Below the pieces are notes generated by a model. That model was given only the letters and a program-made list of their open reading frames with translations, was not told where the DNA came from and made no database searches. A DNA stretch of 64,000 bases from Duganella sp. OV510 (GTDB taxonomy: Bacteria; Pseudomonadota; Gammaproteobacteria; Burkholderiales; Burkholderiaceae_D), in contig NZ_FNEQ01000001.1 of the NCBI RefSeq assembly GCF_900100205.1, forward strand, positions 868,001-932,000, read 5' to 3'. This document shows, piece by piece, positions 34,005 to 42,000 of this stretch. How positions within the stretch are numbered: the first letter of the stretch is position 1; each line of letters starts with the position of its first letter. Position numbers and translations under genes: made by a program.

Positions 34005-34979
34005 TCAAACCATGCCAAGCACGCGAATGGTGCAATCGGTGGTGCATTGCAGTGCATGCTGGTCGGCGACCGGCGCCGCCATCACGCGGAAACCGGCCAT
34101 GTCGGTATTGCAGATCAGCGACAGGCTGGCGCCGGGCGGCGCATCGCCGAGGCGGAGCGCAACACTGTCGCGCACCGCCCGCAGGTCGCGCAACTGCGCA
34201 TGCAGCACCGGGCCGCCGTCGAAAATGTCGATATAGCTGCTGGCGCACAAGCCCTCCTGCTCCAGTAGCCGGCGCGCCGGCAGCGTGTCGGCATGGGTGA
34301 CACCGATGACCGCACGCGCCGCTTCGGACAGGAAACTGGTGTAAATCGGATAACGCGGCATCAGTTCGGCGATGTAGCTCTTGCCACCGGGCTGGCACAA
34401 ATCATCGGCACGCTGGAAATCCATCTGGAAGAATTTCCTGCCGATCGCCTCCCAGAACGGCGAGCTGCCGTCCGGCTGCTGGAAGCCGCGCATCTCGGCG
34501 AACACCGTTTGCGTGAACAAATGCGGAAACTGCGCGATGAACATGAAGCGGCTCTTCGACAGCAGCCTGCCGTTGCTGCCGCTGCGGTAGGCGGGATGCA
34601 GGAACAGCGAGCACAGTTCGGCACAGCCGGTCAGGTCGTGCGTCATGTACAGCACCTCGTGGCGGTGGTAGACGCCCACCGACGGCGCCGAATGCACCAG
34701 CGCGCCGATACGGTAGTTGTAGAAAGGCTCATCCAGGCCAACTGCGGATTTGATGGCGGCAATGCCGGCCAGCCGGCCCTGGACGGTGTCCTCCAGCACA
34801 AACACATAATCGCATTCGGCCGGCGATAGCGCTTGCCGGAACGAGGCTTCCGCAAGCGCCAGCCGCGCAGCCAGCGCGGCTCTGTCCGCCTTGAGCGTGG
34901 TCATGCCCGGACCGGCGGCCAGCGCCAGCGCATGAACGCCTTCGAGATCTGCGGCTTTGGCCGCCCTCACCAACAACAT
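34005..34979 (-). CDS. astA: Arginine N-succinyltransferase
   Basis: A 324-residue acyltransferase of the AstA family, first step of the arginine succinyltransferase route (succinyl-CoA plus arginine). Recognisable blocks: MLLVRAAKAADLEGVHALA, CAELCSLFLHPAYRSGSNG, SRFMFIAQFPHLF, FWEAIGRKFFQMDF. The start is the ATG after GGGAG; an upstream extension of 42 codons is open but non-family. No astB, astC, astD or astE is in the window, so the pathway must be completed elsewhere or this enzyme acts alone. It faces the divergent Lrp-type regulator, its probable controller. Confidence 0.85.
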   Translation of the reverse strand: MLLVRAAKAADLEGVHALALAAGPGMTTLKADRAALAARLALAEASFRQALSPAECDYVFVLEDTVQGRLAGIAAIKSAVGLDEPFYNYRIGALVHSAPSVGVYHRHEVLYMTHDLTGCAELCSLFLHPAYRSGSNGRLLSKSRFMFIAQFPHLFTQTVFAEMRGFQQPDGSSPFWEAIGRKFFQMDFQRADDLCQPGGKSYIAELMPRYPIYTSFLSEAARAVIGVTHADTLPARRLLEQEGLCASSYIDIFDGGPVLHAQLRDLRAVRDSVALRLGDAPPGASLSLICNTDMAGFRVMAAPVADQHALQCTTDCTIRVLGMV

Positions 34980-35317
34980 ACCTGGCTCCCTGTTGAAGAA
35001 AGCCTGACTCTGGCGCAAGGGAATTCCGCCGTCCAGAGGTACACGGGCGTCACAAAAATCCGCCAAACCCTTGATTTTATTTAAGATTTGTAATTTTCCG
35101 CACAATCTTCGGCGGCCGCAGGTGGCGACAACCGCAGAATCGGCATGCGCCCGCAGTAAAAATAGACAGTTCCTGCACCTATCAAAAATCCCGAAATGGT
35201 CGCATCATAAGGAAAATAACTGGCGCCATATCGGCATGATTCTTGCACCTCCCTTGGGAGGGCTGCCGACCTACCGCTTTACGTAGATGGCGCCCTACAA
35301 TCAGGAGATGACCGTAG
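34980..35317. promoter_or_regulatory. astA/lrp divergent control region with motif copy B
   Basis: A 338-bp gene-free stretch. It holds CGACAACCGCAG (35126-35137), 29 bp, and CAGTTCCTGCACC (35167-35179), the second copy of the two-block motif. ATCGGCATG occurs twice (35139-35147, 35230-35238) and TTCTTGCACC at 35240-35249 echoes the second block. An A+T-rich part around 35065-35100 could hold the astA promoter. AGGAG at 35302-35306 serves the regulator gene. Repeated short sites in a divergent region fit autoregulation by an Lrp/AsnC octamer. Confidence 0.55.
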
Positions 35318-35869
35318 ATGACTCAGAAAGATATCGACCGCATTGATCGCAAGATCATGGATCTGCTGCAGCAGGACGCCCGCATCACCAACCAGGCGCT
35401 GGCCGACCGCGTGGCCTTGTCGCCCAGCGCCTGCCTGCGCCGCGTGCGCGACCTGGAAGAACGTGGCTTCATCACCGGCTACCGCGCGCAAATCGCGGTC
35501 GACCGCATCCGCAATGTGCTGATCGTCATGGCGCAGATTTCCTTCGAGCGGCACACGCTGAACGACTTCGGCGCGTTTGACGACTGCATCGCCGGCATGC
35601 CGGAGATCGTTGAATCCTGCCGCGTCAGTGGCCTGTATGACTACATGCTGCGCGCGGTGGTGGACGACATGCAGGAATGGAAGCGCCTGATGGTGGTGAT
35701 GCTGAACGGCGGCTTCGGCGTGGAGAAAATCGTCTCGCACTTCCTGATGGACGAGATGAAATCCTTCAGCGGCTACCAGCTGACCTCCAACCCGACCACC
35801 GCCTCGCGCCAGCCGGCGCGCAAGCGCGAGGCGCCACAACCGCTGGCAGCGGCAACGATGGTACGCTAG
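35318..35869 (+). CDS. Lrp/AsnC family transcriptional regulator
   Basis: A 183-residue regulator: N-terminal helix-turn-helix (IDRIDRKIMDLLQQDARITN then LADRVALSPSACLRRVRDLE) and a C-terminal RAM ligand domain with VSGLYDYMLRAVVDDMQEW. A basic, Pro/Ala-rich tail of about 25 residues (ASRQPARKREAP) makes it longer than the usual 150-165. It is divergent from astA, so it likely senses an amino acid and controls astA and perhaps the TonB-amidase operon through the shared motif (inference). Confidence 0.9.
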   Translation: MTQKDIDRIDRKIMDLLQQDARITNQALADRVALSPSACLRRVRDLEERGFITGYRAQIAVDRIRNVLIVMAQISFERHTLNDFGAFDDCIAGMPEIVESCRVSGLYDYMLRAVVDDMQEWKRLMVVMLNGGFGVEKIVSHFLMDEMKSFSGYQLTSNPTTASRQPARKREAPQPLAAATMVR

Positions 35870-35942
35870 GCCGCAAGCAAAGCGGGATTTAATAGCAATC
35901 GGCTTGGCGGCGACGTGGATAGTTCGATGGGGAAGGAAATAA

Positions 35943-36018
35943 TGGAGCGGGAGAAGAGTCTCGAACTCTCGACCTCAACCTTGGCAAGGTTGCGCTCTAC
36001 CAACTGAGCTACTCCCGC
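35943..36018 (-). tRNA. tRNA-Gly (GCC), copy 1
   Basis: Full 76-nt cloverleaf on the minus strand, from GCGGGAG to encoded CCA. The anticodon loop TTGCCAA gives GCC, reading GGC. The acceptor stem GCGGGAG/CTCCCGC and T-arm GAGAGTTCGAGACTCTT are intact. Identical to the four other copies in the window. Confidence 0.97.
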
Positions 36019-36058
36019 TTGGAGTGGTACAACCGACGCGCGACCAGCTTGGGGAAGC

Positions 36059-36134
36059 TGGAGCGGGAGAAGAGTCTCGAACTCTCGACCTCAACCTTGG
36101 CAAGGTTGCGCTCTACCAACTGAGCTACTCCCGC
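36059..36134 (-). tRNA. tRNA-Gly (GCC), copy 2
   Basis: 76 nt including encoded CCA, identical to copy 1 and 40 bp upstream of it in transcription order. It borders the decayed island that begins at 36135, so this gene is a likely former integration point. Confidence 0.97.
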
Positions 36135-36205
36135 GTGCGGAGCCGAATTATAGCAGACCTTTGGAAAATATTTCCAGTACTAACTGCGCCTGGGGCGCTT
36201 CTGAA

Positions 36206-36256
36206 CGATGCGAATCTGCATGCAGCCGTGGGGAAGGATGTTGAAGGAAGCCATGG
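36206..36256 (-). pseudogene. Tyrosine-integrase N-terminus remnant, copy 1 of a 51-bp repeat
   Basis: The minus strand reads MASFNILPHGCMQIRIV, like the opening of a phage-type integrase arm-binding domain (MASF..LP.G.MQIRI). The 51 bp match 38348-38398 at 45 positions. Here it is joined in frame to the IS21-type fragment and ends after a few unrelated codons. Its position next to a tRNA-Gly gene fits an integrase origin; the assignment is by resemblance only. Confidence 0.5.
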
Positions 36257-36260
36257 TTTG

Positions 36261-36488
36261 ATATCCCAGCTCCTGCAGCTCTGCATGGAGTTGCTTCAAA
36301 TTGCGGCGCTGCTTACGCGGCTTGCTCGCCTCGCTCTTCAGCCATCCCGATAATTGCAGAGAATATTTGTCCAGTCCGCTCGCGATATGGCGCTCGGCAT
36401 AGCTGGGCTCAGTGATCTCCGAACGCGGGTAGCGCCGGACAGTATTGCGAGAGATGCCCAGTCGCCTGGCGATCTCGCGTAGAGGAAT
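36261..36488 (-). pseudogene. IS21-type transposase (IstA) N-terminal fragment
   Basis: About 76 residues on the minus strand: IPLREIARRLGISRNTVRRY (helix-turn-helix), then DKYSLQLSGWLKSEASKPRK and QLHAELQELGY, which match the DNA-binding start of IS21-family IstA. The DDE catalytic domain and the IstB partner are absent and no terminal repeats are seen. The open frame extends both ways into unrelated sequence, so it is a truncated remnant. Confidence 0.7.
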
Positions 36489-37299
36489 CGGCCTGGCCGG
36501 CGCCGAAGCATGCCCCGCCCAAGGACGCCGGGGGCGAACCGCAGCCGTCATCGTCCGCACCAGCGCAGGCAAGCCTGTTCTGACGCACCGCCTTGGCACG
36601 CGCACCTGGACGCGCCGGCTCACCGGCGACGCGGCCACGAGGCGCAGCCGTCAGCGCCAGCATGGCAAACTGATCGCTGGTGGCGATGGCGGTGGCGCCC
36701 TATTTGTTGCTACTCCTTATTTTATTTTTGCTATGCGTTTCCACTTACCCTTCGAGCAGCCAGGCGCCGCGCGCTGGCAGCAATCGATCTGCCGGCAATC
36801 CACATCACAGCATCACGGTAATTCGTGCCCGCGCACCCTCAAGCGCCTGCTCGACGCTGGCATAGGAATGCTCGGCATCCTGCTAGTCCGGCGCGATGCG
36901 TGCACGTCCATGGTCCAGTCGCCGACATCGATGGTTTTCCGGATATGTTCCATGTGGCTGCCTTCGAAAAAAGAAAGAGCCCAGCACGCAGCGTGCCCCT
37001 ACCGCAGGTGGCGCCACCTCGTCCGCCAGGCGCCAGCCACGGCCGGTCGATGGCATCGGCTGCAGGATGCCGCGCTGGCGCATGTCGTCGACGAACAGCG
37101 CAAACTCCTCGCCCTCCTCCTTCCAGAGTTGCGCCTGCCGGAGGCGGTGATTTGGCATCGGACAGTATTCCCGCATCGGGGATTATGGCCGAGGATGCGC
37201 GGAGCGCATGACACGCTGAGGGCAACGCGTTGGTGACATTCAGATATCGCTGGAGAGCGTATTCCGACAAGGCGGAGTCCGGCTACGCACGCCCTGCCC
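36489..37299. other. Decayed sequence of the tRNA island, no intact gene
   Basis: Several overlapping open frames occur but none has family character over its length. Broken coding traces are visible on the minus strand: DAEHSYASVEQALEGARARI (about 36811-36882, followed by ML and a stop) and KTIDVGDWTMDVHA just upstream in another frame. EEGEEFALFVDDMRQRGILQ lies near 37070-37130. These look like fragments of small unknown proteins disrupted by frameshifts. An A+T-richer patch lies at 36700-36750. No repeat array or RNA gene is seen. Confidence 0.45.
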
Positions 37300-37812
37300 T
37301 TATCGTATAGGCGGCGGAGAACGCGGCATGTCAGCAAACGGCAGGCATAAGGTCAAGGGTTGATCCTGGAACGCGGCAAAACCGTAGCGCTGGTAAAACT
37401 CCGCCACCACCGGGTTCTTGGCGTCGACGAACAGCGCAAAGCCGCCGATCTGCTCCGCCACCCGCGCGGCGCGCAGCATAGCGTGCAGCAGCAGATACTC
37501 GCCGTGGCCCTGTCCTTGCGCCGTCGTGGCCACTGCCAGCCGCGCCAGCGAGAAGCCGGGCACTCCGCGCGGCAGCCGCTTCGCCAGCGCCGGCGGTAGC
37601 GCCTCCTTCATCACCATGCGCCGCACCGCCAGGGTATAAAAGCCCAGCACCTGCGCTGGCGCGCCGTCATCGACCAGCACATAGGTCCGCGAGATGGACT
37701 TGCGCTGCTGCTGCCCGGCGGTGTTCTGGAGGAAGAGGTTCAGGTCCGGCGTGCCGCAGTCAAACGCACCCACGTCATGGGTGTTCGCCAGCGGCAGGAT
37801 TCTGGTTGCCAT
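37300..37812 (-). CDS. GNAT acetyltransferase, toxin of a TacAT-type module
   Basis: A 170-residue Gcn5-type acetyltransferase. The acetyl-CoA pocket sits in FSLARLAVATTAQGQGHGEYLL (about residues 90-111) and the ending is YQRYGFAAFQDQPLTL. Length and the paired DUF1778 gene fit toxins that acetylate aminoacyl-tRNA and block translation. The start at 37812 gives a 38-bp overlap with the antitoxin gene. It lies inside a tRNA-flanked island, and the close link to tRNA genes is notable. Confidence 0.83.
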   Translation of the reverse strand: MATRILPLANTHDVGAFDCGTPDLNLFLQNTAGQQQRKSISRTYVLVDDGAPAQVLGFYTLAVRRMVMKEALPPALAKRLPRGVPGFSLARLAVATTAQGQGHGEYLLLHAMLRAARVAEQIGGFALFVDAKNPVVAEFYQRYGFAAFQDQPLTLCLPFADMPRSPPPIR

Positions 37813-38101
37813 TCTCCGCCTCCCGTTGCTTGAAGCGCTCGAAGGCCCGCAGCAGTGCCGCATTCGGCATGGACGGGTGGTCCAGCATGTGCAGAATCAT
37901 GGATGCATCCCTGGCGGTGATCGGAATGGTCTTTTCCCGGTCGATGACGCGCTCGGCCTTCTCCAGCGAGGCCTGCACCATGAACTGGTTCACCGTCGCG
38001 CCGGTCAACGCCGCCGCTTCCTCCAGTTTCTCCTTGACGGCTTGCGTCATGCGGTTGGTGATGCGGTCGGTGACGCGGTCGATTTCGTCGCGTGCTGCCA
38101 T
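37775..38101 (-). CDS. DUF1778 antitoxin of the TacAT-type module
   Basis: A 108-residue ribbon-helix-helix type protein: RITNRMTQAVKEKLEEAAAL then TGATVNQFMVQASLEKAERV, typical of DUF1778/TacA, with a C-terminal toxin-neutralising tail. The ATG follows AAAGGAG with 6-bp spacing. It precedes and overlaps the GNAT toxin gene, the standard order, and should repress the shared promoter. It appears intact amid decayed neighbours, consistent with addictive maintenance. Confidence 0.85.
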   Translation of the reverse strand: MAARDEIDRVTDRITNRMTQAVKEKLEEAAALTGATVNQFMVQASLEKAERVIDREKTIPITARDASMILHMLDHPSMPNAALLRAFERFKQREAENGNQNPAAGEHP

Positions 38102-38245
38102 AGGTATCTCCTTTCGTGCCGTGCCGCACACATTCCCGCGCCATGCCGGGTGAGACAACATGCGCATGGACGGAAGGCCAGCTGCGAAGGAAAGCACCTT
38201 GGCGCATGCCGGGCAGCTGGCCACGGCGCTATCAGTATAGCGCGC

Positions 38246-38396
38246 CGTTGTGCCATGGGCCAGCAGCGCTTCCAGGTGGCCGGCATAGGCGCGCGCGTGG
38301 CCTCGCCGTCGAAGGTGGCGTACAAGGGCTTGGGCAGCAGACGGGCACGATGCGGATCTGCATGCGGCCGTGCGGGAGGGTTTTGAAGGAAGCCAT
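38246..38396 (-). pseudogene. Tyrosine-integrase N-terminus remnant, copy 2, frameshifted
   Basis: The minus strand starts MASFKTLPHGRMQIRIV, then continues in a second frame as RLLPKPLYATFDGEA and in a third as HARAYAGHLEALLAHGT. Read together these give a plausible integrase arm-binding region broken by two frameshifts, with no catalytic domain. Its first 51 bp (38348-38398) repeat copy 1 at 36206-36256. It lies 130 bp from tRNA-Cys. Confidence 0.55.
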
Positions 38397-38527
38397 GGGC
38401 CGAGCATAGGCCCGGCGCCGCAGAACAGCAACGGCCAACAGGCCGTCTCGCGTGTGGTCAACCGCAAAATCCGTGTGGGTTACATCGGCTTTGAGCTAGC
38501 TCAACAAAACGCAAGTATTTGATTTGA

Positions 38528-38601
38528 TGGAGGCGAGGATCGGAGTCGAACCGACCTAGACGGCTTTGCAGGCCGCTGCATAACCGCTTTGCTACCTCGC
38601 C
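38528..38601 (-). tRNA. tRNA-Cys (GCA)
   Basis: A 74-nt cloverleaf with encoded CCA. The anticodon loop CTGCAAA gives GCA for Cys, the acceptor stem is GGCGAGG/CCTCGCC and the T-loop GTTCGAC is intact. It lies between the decayed island and three tRNA-Gly genes, on the same strand. Confidence 0.96.
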
Positions 38602-38656
38602 AGAGGGAACTTTTATGACAAGATCACAGCGGGTTACGCGCTGCCATCCAGAATTC

Positions 38657-38732
38657 TGGAGCGGGAGAAGAGTCTCGAACTCTCGACCTCAACCTTGGCA
38701 AGGTTGCGCTCTACCAACTGAGCTACTCCCGC
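38657..38732 (-). tRNA. tRNA-Gly (GCC), copy 3
   Basis: 76 nt with encoded CCA, identical in sequence to the other four copies; 55 bp upstream of tRNA-Cys in transcription order. Confidence 0.97.
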
Positions 38733-38778
38733 ATGGAGTGTTACCATTTTTACTGCGCCAGCCAATTTCCGGGGAAAC

Positions 38779-38854
38779 TGGAGCGGGAGAAGAGTCTCGA
38801 ACTCTCGACCTCAACCTTGGCAAGGTTGCGCTCTACCAACTGAGCTACTCCCGC
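38779..38854 (-). tRNA. tRNA-Gly (GCC), copy 4
   Basis: 76 nt with encoded CCA, identical to the others; 46 bp from copy 3. The spacers between copies are unlike each other, so only the tRNA bodies are repeated. Confidence 0.97.
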
Positions 38855-38923
38855 ATTTCGAGTCCAGCATCATAGCAGGTGACTGCTGTTTTTGCTAGTA
38901 CTACTTGTTTTTGACGATTTGCC

Positions 38924-38999
38924 TGGAGCGGGAGAAGAGTCTCGAACTCTCGACCTCAACCTTGGCAAGGTTGCGCTCTACCAACTGAGCTACTCCCGC
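38924..38999 (-). tRNA. tRNA-Gly (GCC), copy 5
   Basis: 76 nt with encoded CCA, identical to the others. It is the first tRNA after pgsA, 86 bp downstream of the pgsA stop on the same strand, so the tRNAs may be processed from a pgsA read-through transcript or have their own promoter. Confidence 0.97.
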
Positions 39000-39085
39000 T
39001 TTGCTTCGTCGTCATCAACAACAGGCCAGCATTATAGAGGTTCTACACGGCCTGTCAATGCCAAATGAAAATATTGTTTATTCCA

Positions 39086-39667
39086 TTACAGCTGGCCGGA
39101 TTTTTCCTTGATCAGCGGCCACGCCAGGCGCAGGTAATAGAACATCGACCAGACGGTCAGCACCGCCGCCACCTCCAGCAGGCGCGCGCCCCAGAACTGG
39201 GTGTCGATCGCGCCCCACAGCACATCATGGAACAGCAAGGCCGGAATCGCCATCATCTGCGCCGTGGTCTTGATCTTGCCCAGCGAGCTGACCGCCACCG
39301 ATTTCGACGCGCCGATCTGCGCCATCCATTCGCGCAGCGCCGAAATGGCGATCTCGCGGCCGATGATGATGAAGGACATGACGGCGTTGGCGCGGTCCAG
39401 CTGCACCAGCACCAGCAAGGCGCCGGCCACCATCAGCTTGTCCGCCACCGGGTCGAGGAAGGCGCCGAAGGCCGAGGTCTGGTTCCAGCGGCGGGCCAGG
39501 AAGCCGTCAAACCAGTCGGTGATGGCGGCGATAATGAAGACCAGGGTGGCCGCCATATTCTGATCCGCCACCGGCAGCACAGTGGTGGGAAGGTAGTAGA
39601 CGCCCACCACCAGCGGGATCAGCGCAACGCGCAACCAGGTCAACAGTATCGGAATATTGAAGGGCAT
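39086..39667 (-). CDS. pgsA: CDP-diacylglycerol-glycerol-3-phosphate 3-phosphatidyltransferase
   Basis: A 193-residue inner-membrane enzyme making phosphatidylglycerophosphate from CDP-diacylglycerol and glycerol 3-phosphate. It carries the CDP-alcohol phosphatidyltransferase signature DWFDGFLARRW...G...D...D (about residues 51-75: DG, AR, then FLDPVADK). About five hydrophobic segments are present. Length fits PgsA. It lies 87 bp downstream of uvrC on the same strand and leads into the tRNA cluster. Confidence 0.95.
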   Translation of the reverse strand: MPFNIPILLTWLRVALIPLVVGVYYLPTTVLPVADQNMAATLVFIIAAITDWFDGFLARRWNQTSAFGAFLDPVADKLMVAGALLVLVQLDRANAVMSFIIIGREIAISALREWMAQIGASKSVAVSSLGKIKTTAQMMAIPALLFHDVLWGAIDTQFWGARLLEVAAVLTVWSMFYYLRLAWPLIKEKSGQL

Positions 39668-39754
39668 AAGCTAGAAAAGATGTGCGGCCATGAAAATGTG
39701 TAATGCGCCGCTAGTCTACCTTGACGCCGCGCATTAAACCAGCACAGTTGGTGC

Positions 39755-41608
39755 TTAATGCAACTGCTTGTAGATTTCCTCGGCCAGGGCGCTGGAGATG
39801 CCTTCCACGGTCTTCAGATCCTCGACACTGGCGTTGACCACGCCGCGCAGGCCGCCGAAACGCGCCAGCAGCCGCTGGCGGCGCTTGGCGCCGATGCCTT
39901 CGATTTCCTCCAGGCGCGAGGTCTGGCGCGTCTTGGCGCGCTTGGCGCGCATGCCGGTGATGGCGAAGCGGTGCGCCTCGTCGCGGATCTGCGCCACCAG
40001 CATCAGCGCCGCCGATTCCTTGCCCAGTTCCTGCGATGGCCGGCCGTCGACGAACATCAGCGTTTCCAGGCCGACGCGGCGCCCTTCCCCCTTGGCCACG
40101 CCAACGATCAGGCTGATGTCCAGCCCCAGCTCGGCAAACACCTGGCGCGCCATTTCGATCTGGCCCTTGCCGCCGTCGATCAGCACCACATCCGGCATGA
40201 CGCCATCACCGTTGGCGACCTTCTCATAGCGGCGGTACAGCACCTGGCGCATGGCGGCATAATCGTCGCCCGGCGTGATGTCGTTGATGTTGTAACGGCG
40301 GTATTCGCCGTTCTGCATCTGGTGGTGATGGAACACCACGCACGAGGCCTGTGTCGCCTCGCCCTGCGTGTGCGAGATGTCGAAACATTCGACGCGCAGC
40401 GTGTCGATGTCTTCCGGCTCCAGCTGCAAGGCATCCACCAGTGCGCGCGTGCGCGATTGCTGCGAGCCCTGCTCCGACAGCAGCCGCGCCAGCGAGATCT
40501 CGGCGCCCTTCTGCGCCAGCTCCAGCCATTTGCGGCGCTGGTCCTGCGGCTGGAAGATCAGGTTGATGCGGTGACCGCACTGCTCCTGCAAGGCCTGGAT
40601 CAGCGCCGGGTGATTGAATTCGATATTCAGGATCAGCGTGCCGGGAATGAACTTGTCGGCATAGTGCTGCGCCAGGAAGGCGGCCAGTACTTCGACTTCA
40701 ATCGCCTCCTCGGCAATCGCCTCGGCATCGCTGACGTGGGTTGGAAAATAGGCACGGTCGCCCAAATGGCGGCCGCCACGCACCATGGCCAGGTTGACGC
40801 AGGCGCGTCCGCCCTGCACCAGCACGGCAATGATGTCGACATCGGCGTCGCCGGTGGTTTCCATGCTTTGCTGGTGCAGCACGCGCGACAGCGACTGGAT
40901 CTGGTTGCGCACCGAGGCCGCCTGCTCGAATTTCAGGTCGGCGGCGTAGGCGTGCATTTTTTGCTCAAGATCAGCCAGCACTTCGGACTGGCGGCCGCGC
41001 AGGAAGCGTGCGGCGTTTTCCACATCCAGCTTGTAGTCTTCGCTGGAGATCAGGTCCACGCACGGCGCCGAGCAGCGGCCGATCTGGTGCAGCAGGCATG
41101 GGCGCGTGCGGTTGGCGTAGACGCTTTCCTCGCAGGTGCGGATCTGAAACACCTTCTGCAAAATCTGCATCGATTCCTTGACCGCCCACGAACTGGGGAA
41201 AGGCCCGAAGTACTGGTTCTTCTTGTCCACCGCGCCACGGTAGTAGACCATGCGCGGCGCATCGCCGCCGGTGATCTTCAGGTAGGGATAGGATTTATCG
41301 TCGCGGAACAGGATGTTGTAGCGCGGGCTGAGGGCCTTGATCAGGTTATTCTCAAGGATCAGCGCTTCGGCCTCACTGTGCGTGACGGTGGTTTCGAGAC
41401 GCGCGATGCGCTCGACCATCATGGCGATGCGCGGGCTGGCCAGGTTCTTCTGGAAGTAGCTGGAGACGCGTTTCTTCAGGTCGCGCGCCTTGCCGACGTA
41501 AAGGACTTTGTCTTCGGCGTCGAAATAGCGGTACACGCCCGGCAGGTTGGGCAGCTTGGCCACGGTGGCTAATACCCGTTCGCGCGGATCGCTTACTTCT
41601 TCAGTCAC
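39755..41608 (-). CDS. uvrC: UvrABC excinuclease subunit C
   Basis: A 617-residue nucleotide-excision repair nuclease that makes both incisions with UvrB. It has a GIY-YIG domain ([27 protein letters not shown]), a Cys-rich [13 protein letters not shown] segment, a UVR motif near residue 205, an RNase H-like domain with [11 protein letters not shown] and VLIDGGKGQ, and C-terminal helix-hairpin-helix pair ([19 protein letters not shown]). The start is GTG, overlapping the acpS stop as GTGA, so translation is coupled. Confidence 0.96.
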   Translation of the reverse strand: MTEEVSDPRERVLATVAKLPNLPGVYRYFDAEDKVLYVGKARDLKKRVSSYFQKNLASPRIAMMVERIARLETTVTHSEAEALILENNLIKALSPRYNILFRDDKSYPYLKITGGDAPRMVYYRGAVDKKNQYFGPFPSSWAVKESMQILQKVFQIRTCEESVYANRTRPCLLHQIGRCSAPCVDLISSEDYKLDVENAARFLRGRQSEVLADLEQKMHAYAADLKFEQAASVRNQIQSLSRVLHQQSMETTGDADVDIIAVLVQGGRACVNLAMVRGGRHLGDRAYFPTHVSDAEAIAEEAIEVEVLAAFLAQHYADKFIPGTLILNIEFNHPALIQALQEQCGHRINLIFQPQDQRRKWLELAQKGAEISLARLLSEQGSQQSRTRALVDALQLEPEDIDTLRVECFDISHTQGEATQASCVVFHHHQMQNGEYRRYNINDITPGDDYAAMRQVLYRRYEKVANGDGVMPDVVLIDGGKGQIEMARQVFAELGLDISLIVGVAKGEGRRVGLETLMFVDGRPSQELGKESAALMLVAQIRDEAHRFAITGMRAKRAKTRQTSRLEEIEGIGAKRRQRLLARFGGLRGVVNASVEDLKTVEGISSALAEEIYKQLH

Positions 41609-42000
41609 TTTTCCTGCTCCACGATGACGAAGGCGACCGCATAGTCTTCTTCGTCGCTGACAGTCACCTGCGCCGACAGCTTGTTCTTTTCCATGAATTC
41701 TTTCAGCACGCCGCTACAGACGATCATCGGCTTGCCGCTAGGATGATTCAGCATCTGCGCGGCGGGCCAGGTCATCGGCATGCGCATGCCCAGGCCGATG
41801 GCCTTGGAGAACGCTTCCTTGGCAGCGAAGCGCGTCGCCACGAAGCGGATGCCGCGCACCGGATGCCTGGCCTTGCGCACCAAATACTTCTCGAACTCCT
41901 GCGGACCGAGGATCTTCTTGGCAAAGCGGTCGCCATGCCGCGCCAGCGCCGCTTCAATGCGCGGGATTTTGCAGATGTCGGTGCCGATGCCGTAAATCAC
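41605..42000 (-). CDS. acpS: Holo-[acyl-carrier-protein] synthase
   Basis: A 131-residue phosphopantetheinyl transferase that loads 4'-phosphopantetheine onto [22 protein letters not shown] includes the metal-binding Asp, and [14 protein letters not shown] carries the catalytic Glu-Ala-Lys region. Start GTG overlaps the pdxJ stop (GTGA), and its own stop overlaps uvrC. It lies far from acpP here but in the classic era-recO-pdxJ-acpS order. Confidence 0.95.
   Translation of the reverse strand: MIYGIGTDICKIPRIEAALARHGDRFAKKILGPQEFEKYLVRKARHPVRGIRFVATRFAAKEAFSKAIGLGMRMPMTWPAAQMLNHPSGKPMIVCSGVLKEFMEKNKLSAQVTVSDEEDYAVAFVIVEQEK

Noticed and set aside
37070..37150. Possible ParB-like nuclease start (EEGEEFALFVDDMRQRGILQ)
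   Set aside because: The resemblance is limited to one helix and the DGRNR-type motif is absent.
36445..37236. 263-codon plus-strand frame in the tRNA island
   Set aside because: No domain, biased composition and overlap with the IS21 and broken minus-strand traces; likely chance in G+C-rich DNA.
35943..38999. Regularly repeated 76-bp units as a CRISPR or repeat array
   Set aside because: Each unit folds as tRNA-Gly with encoded CCA; spacers vary in length and one tRNA-Cys is included.
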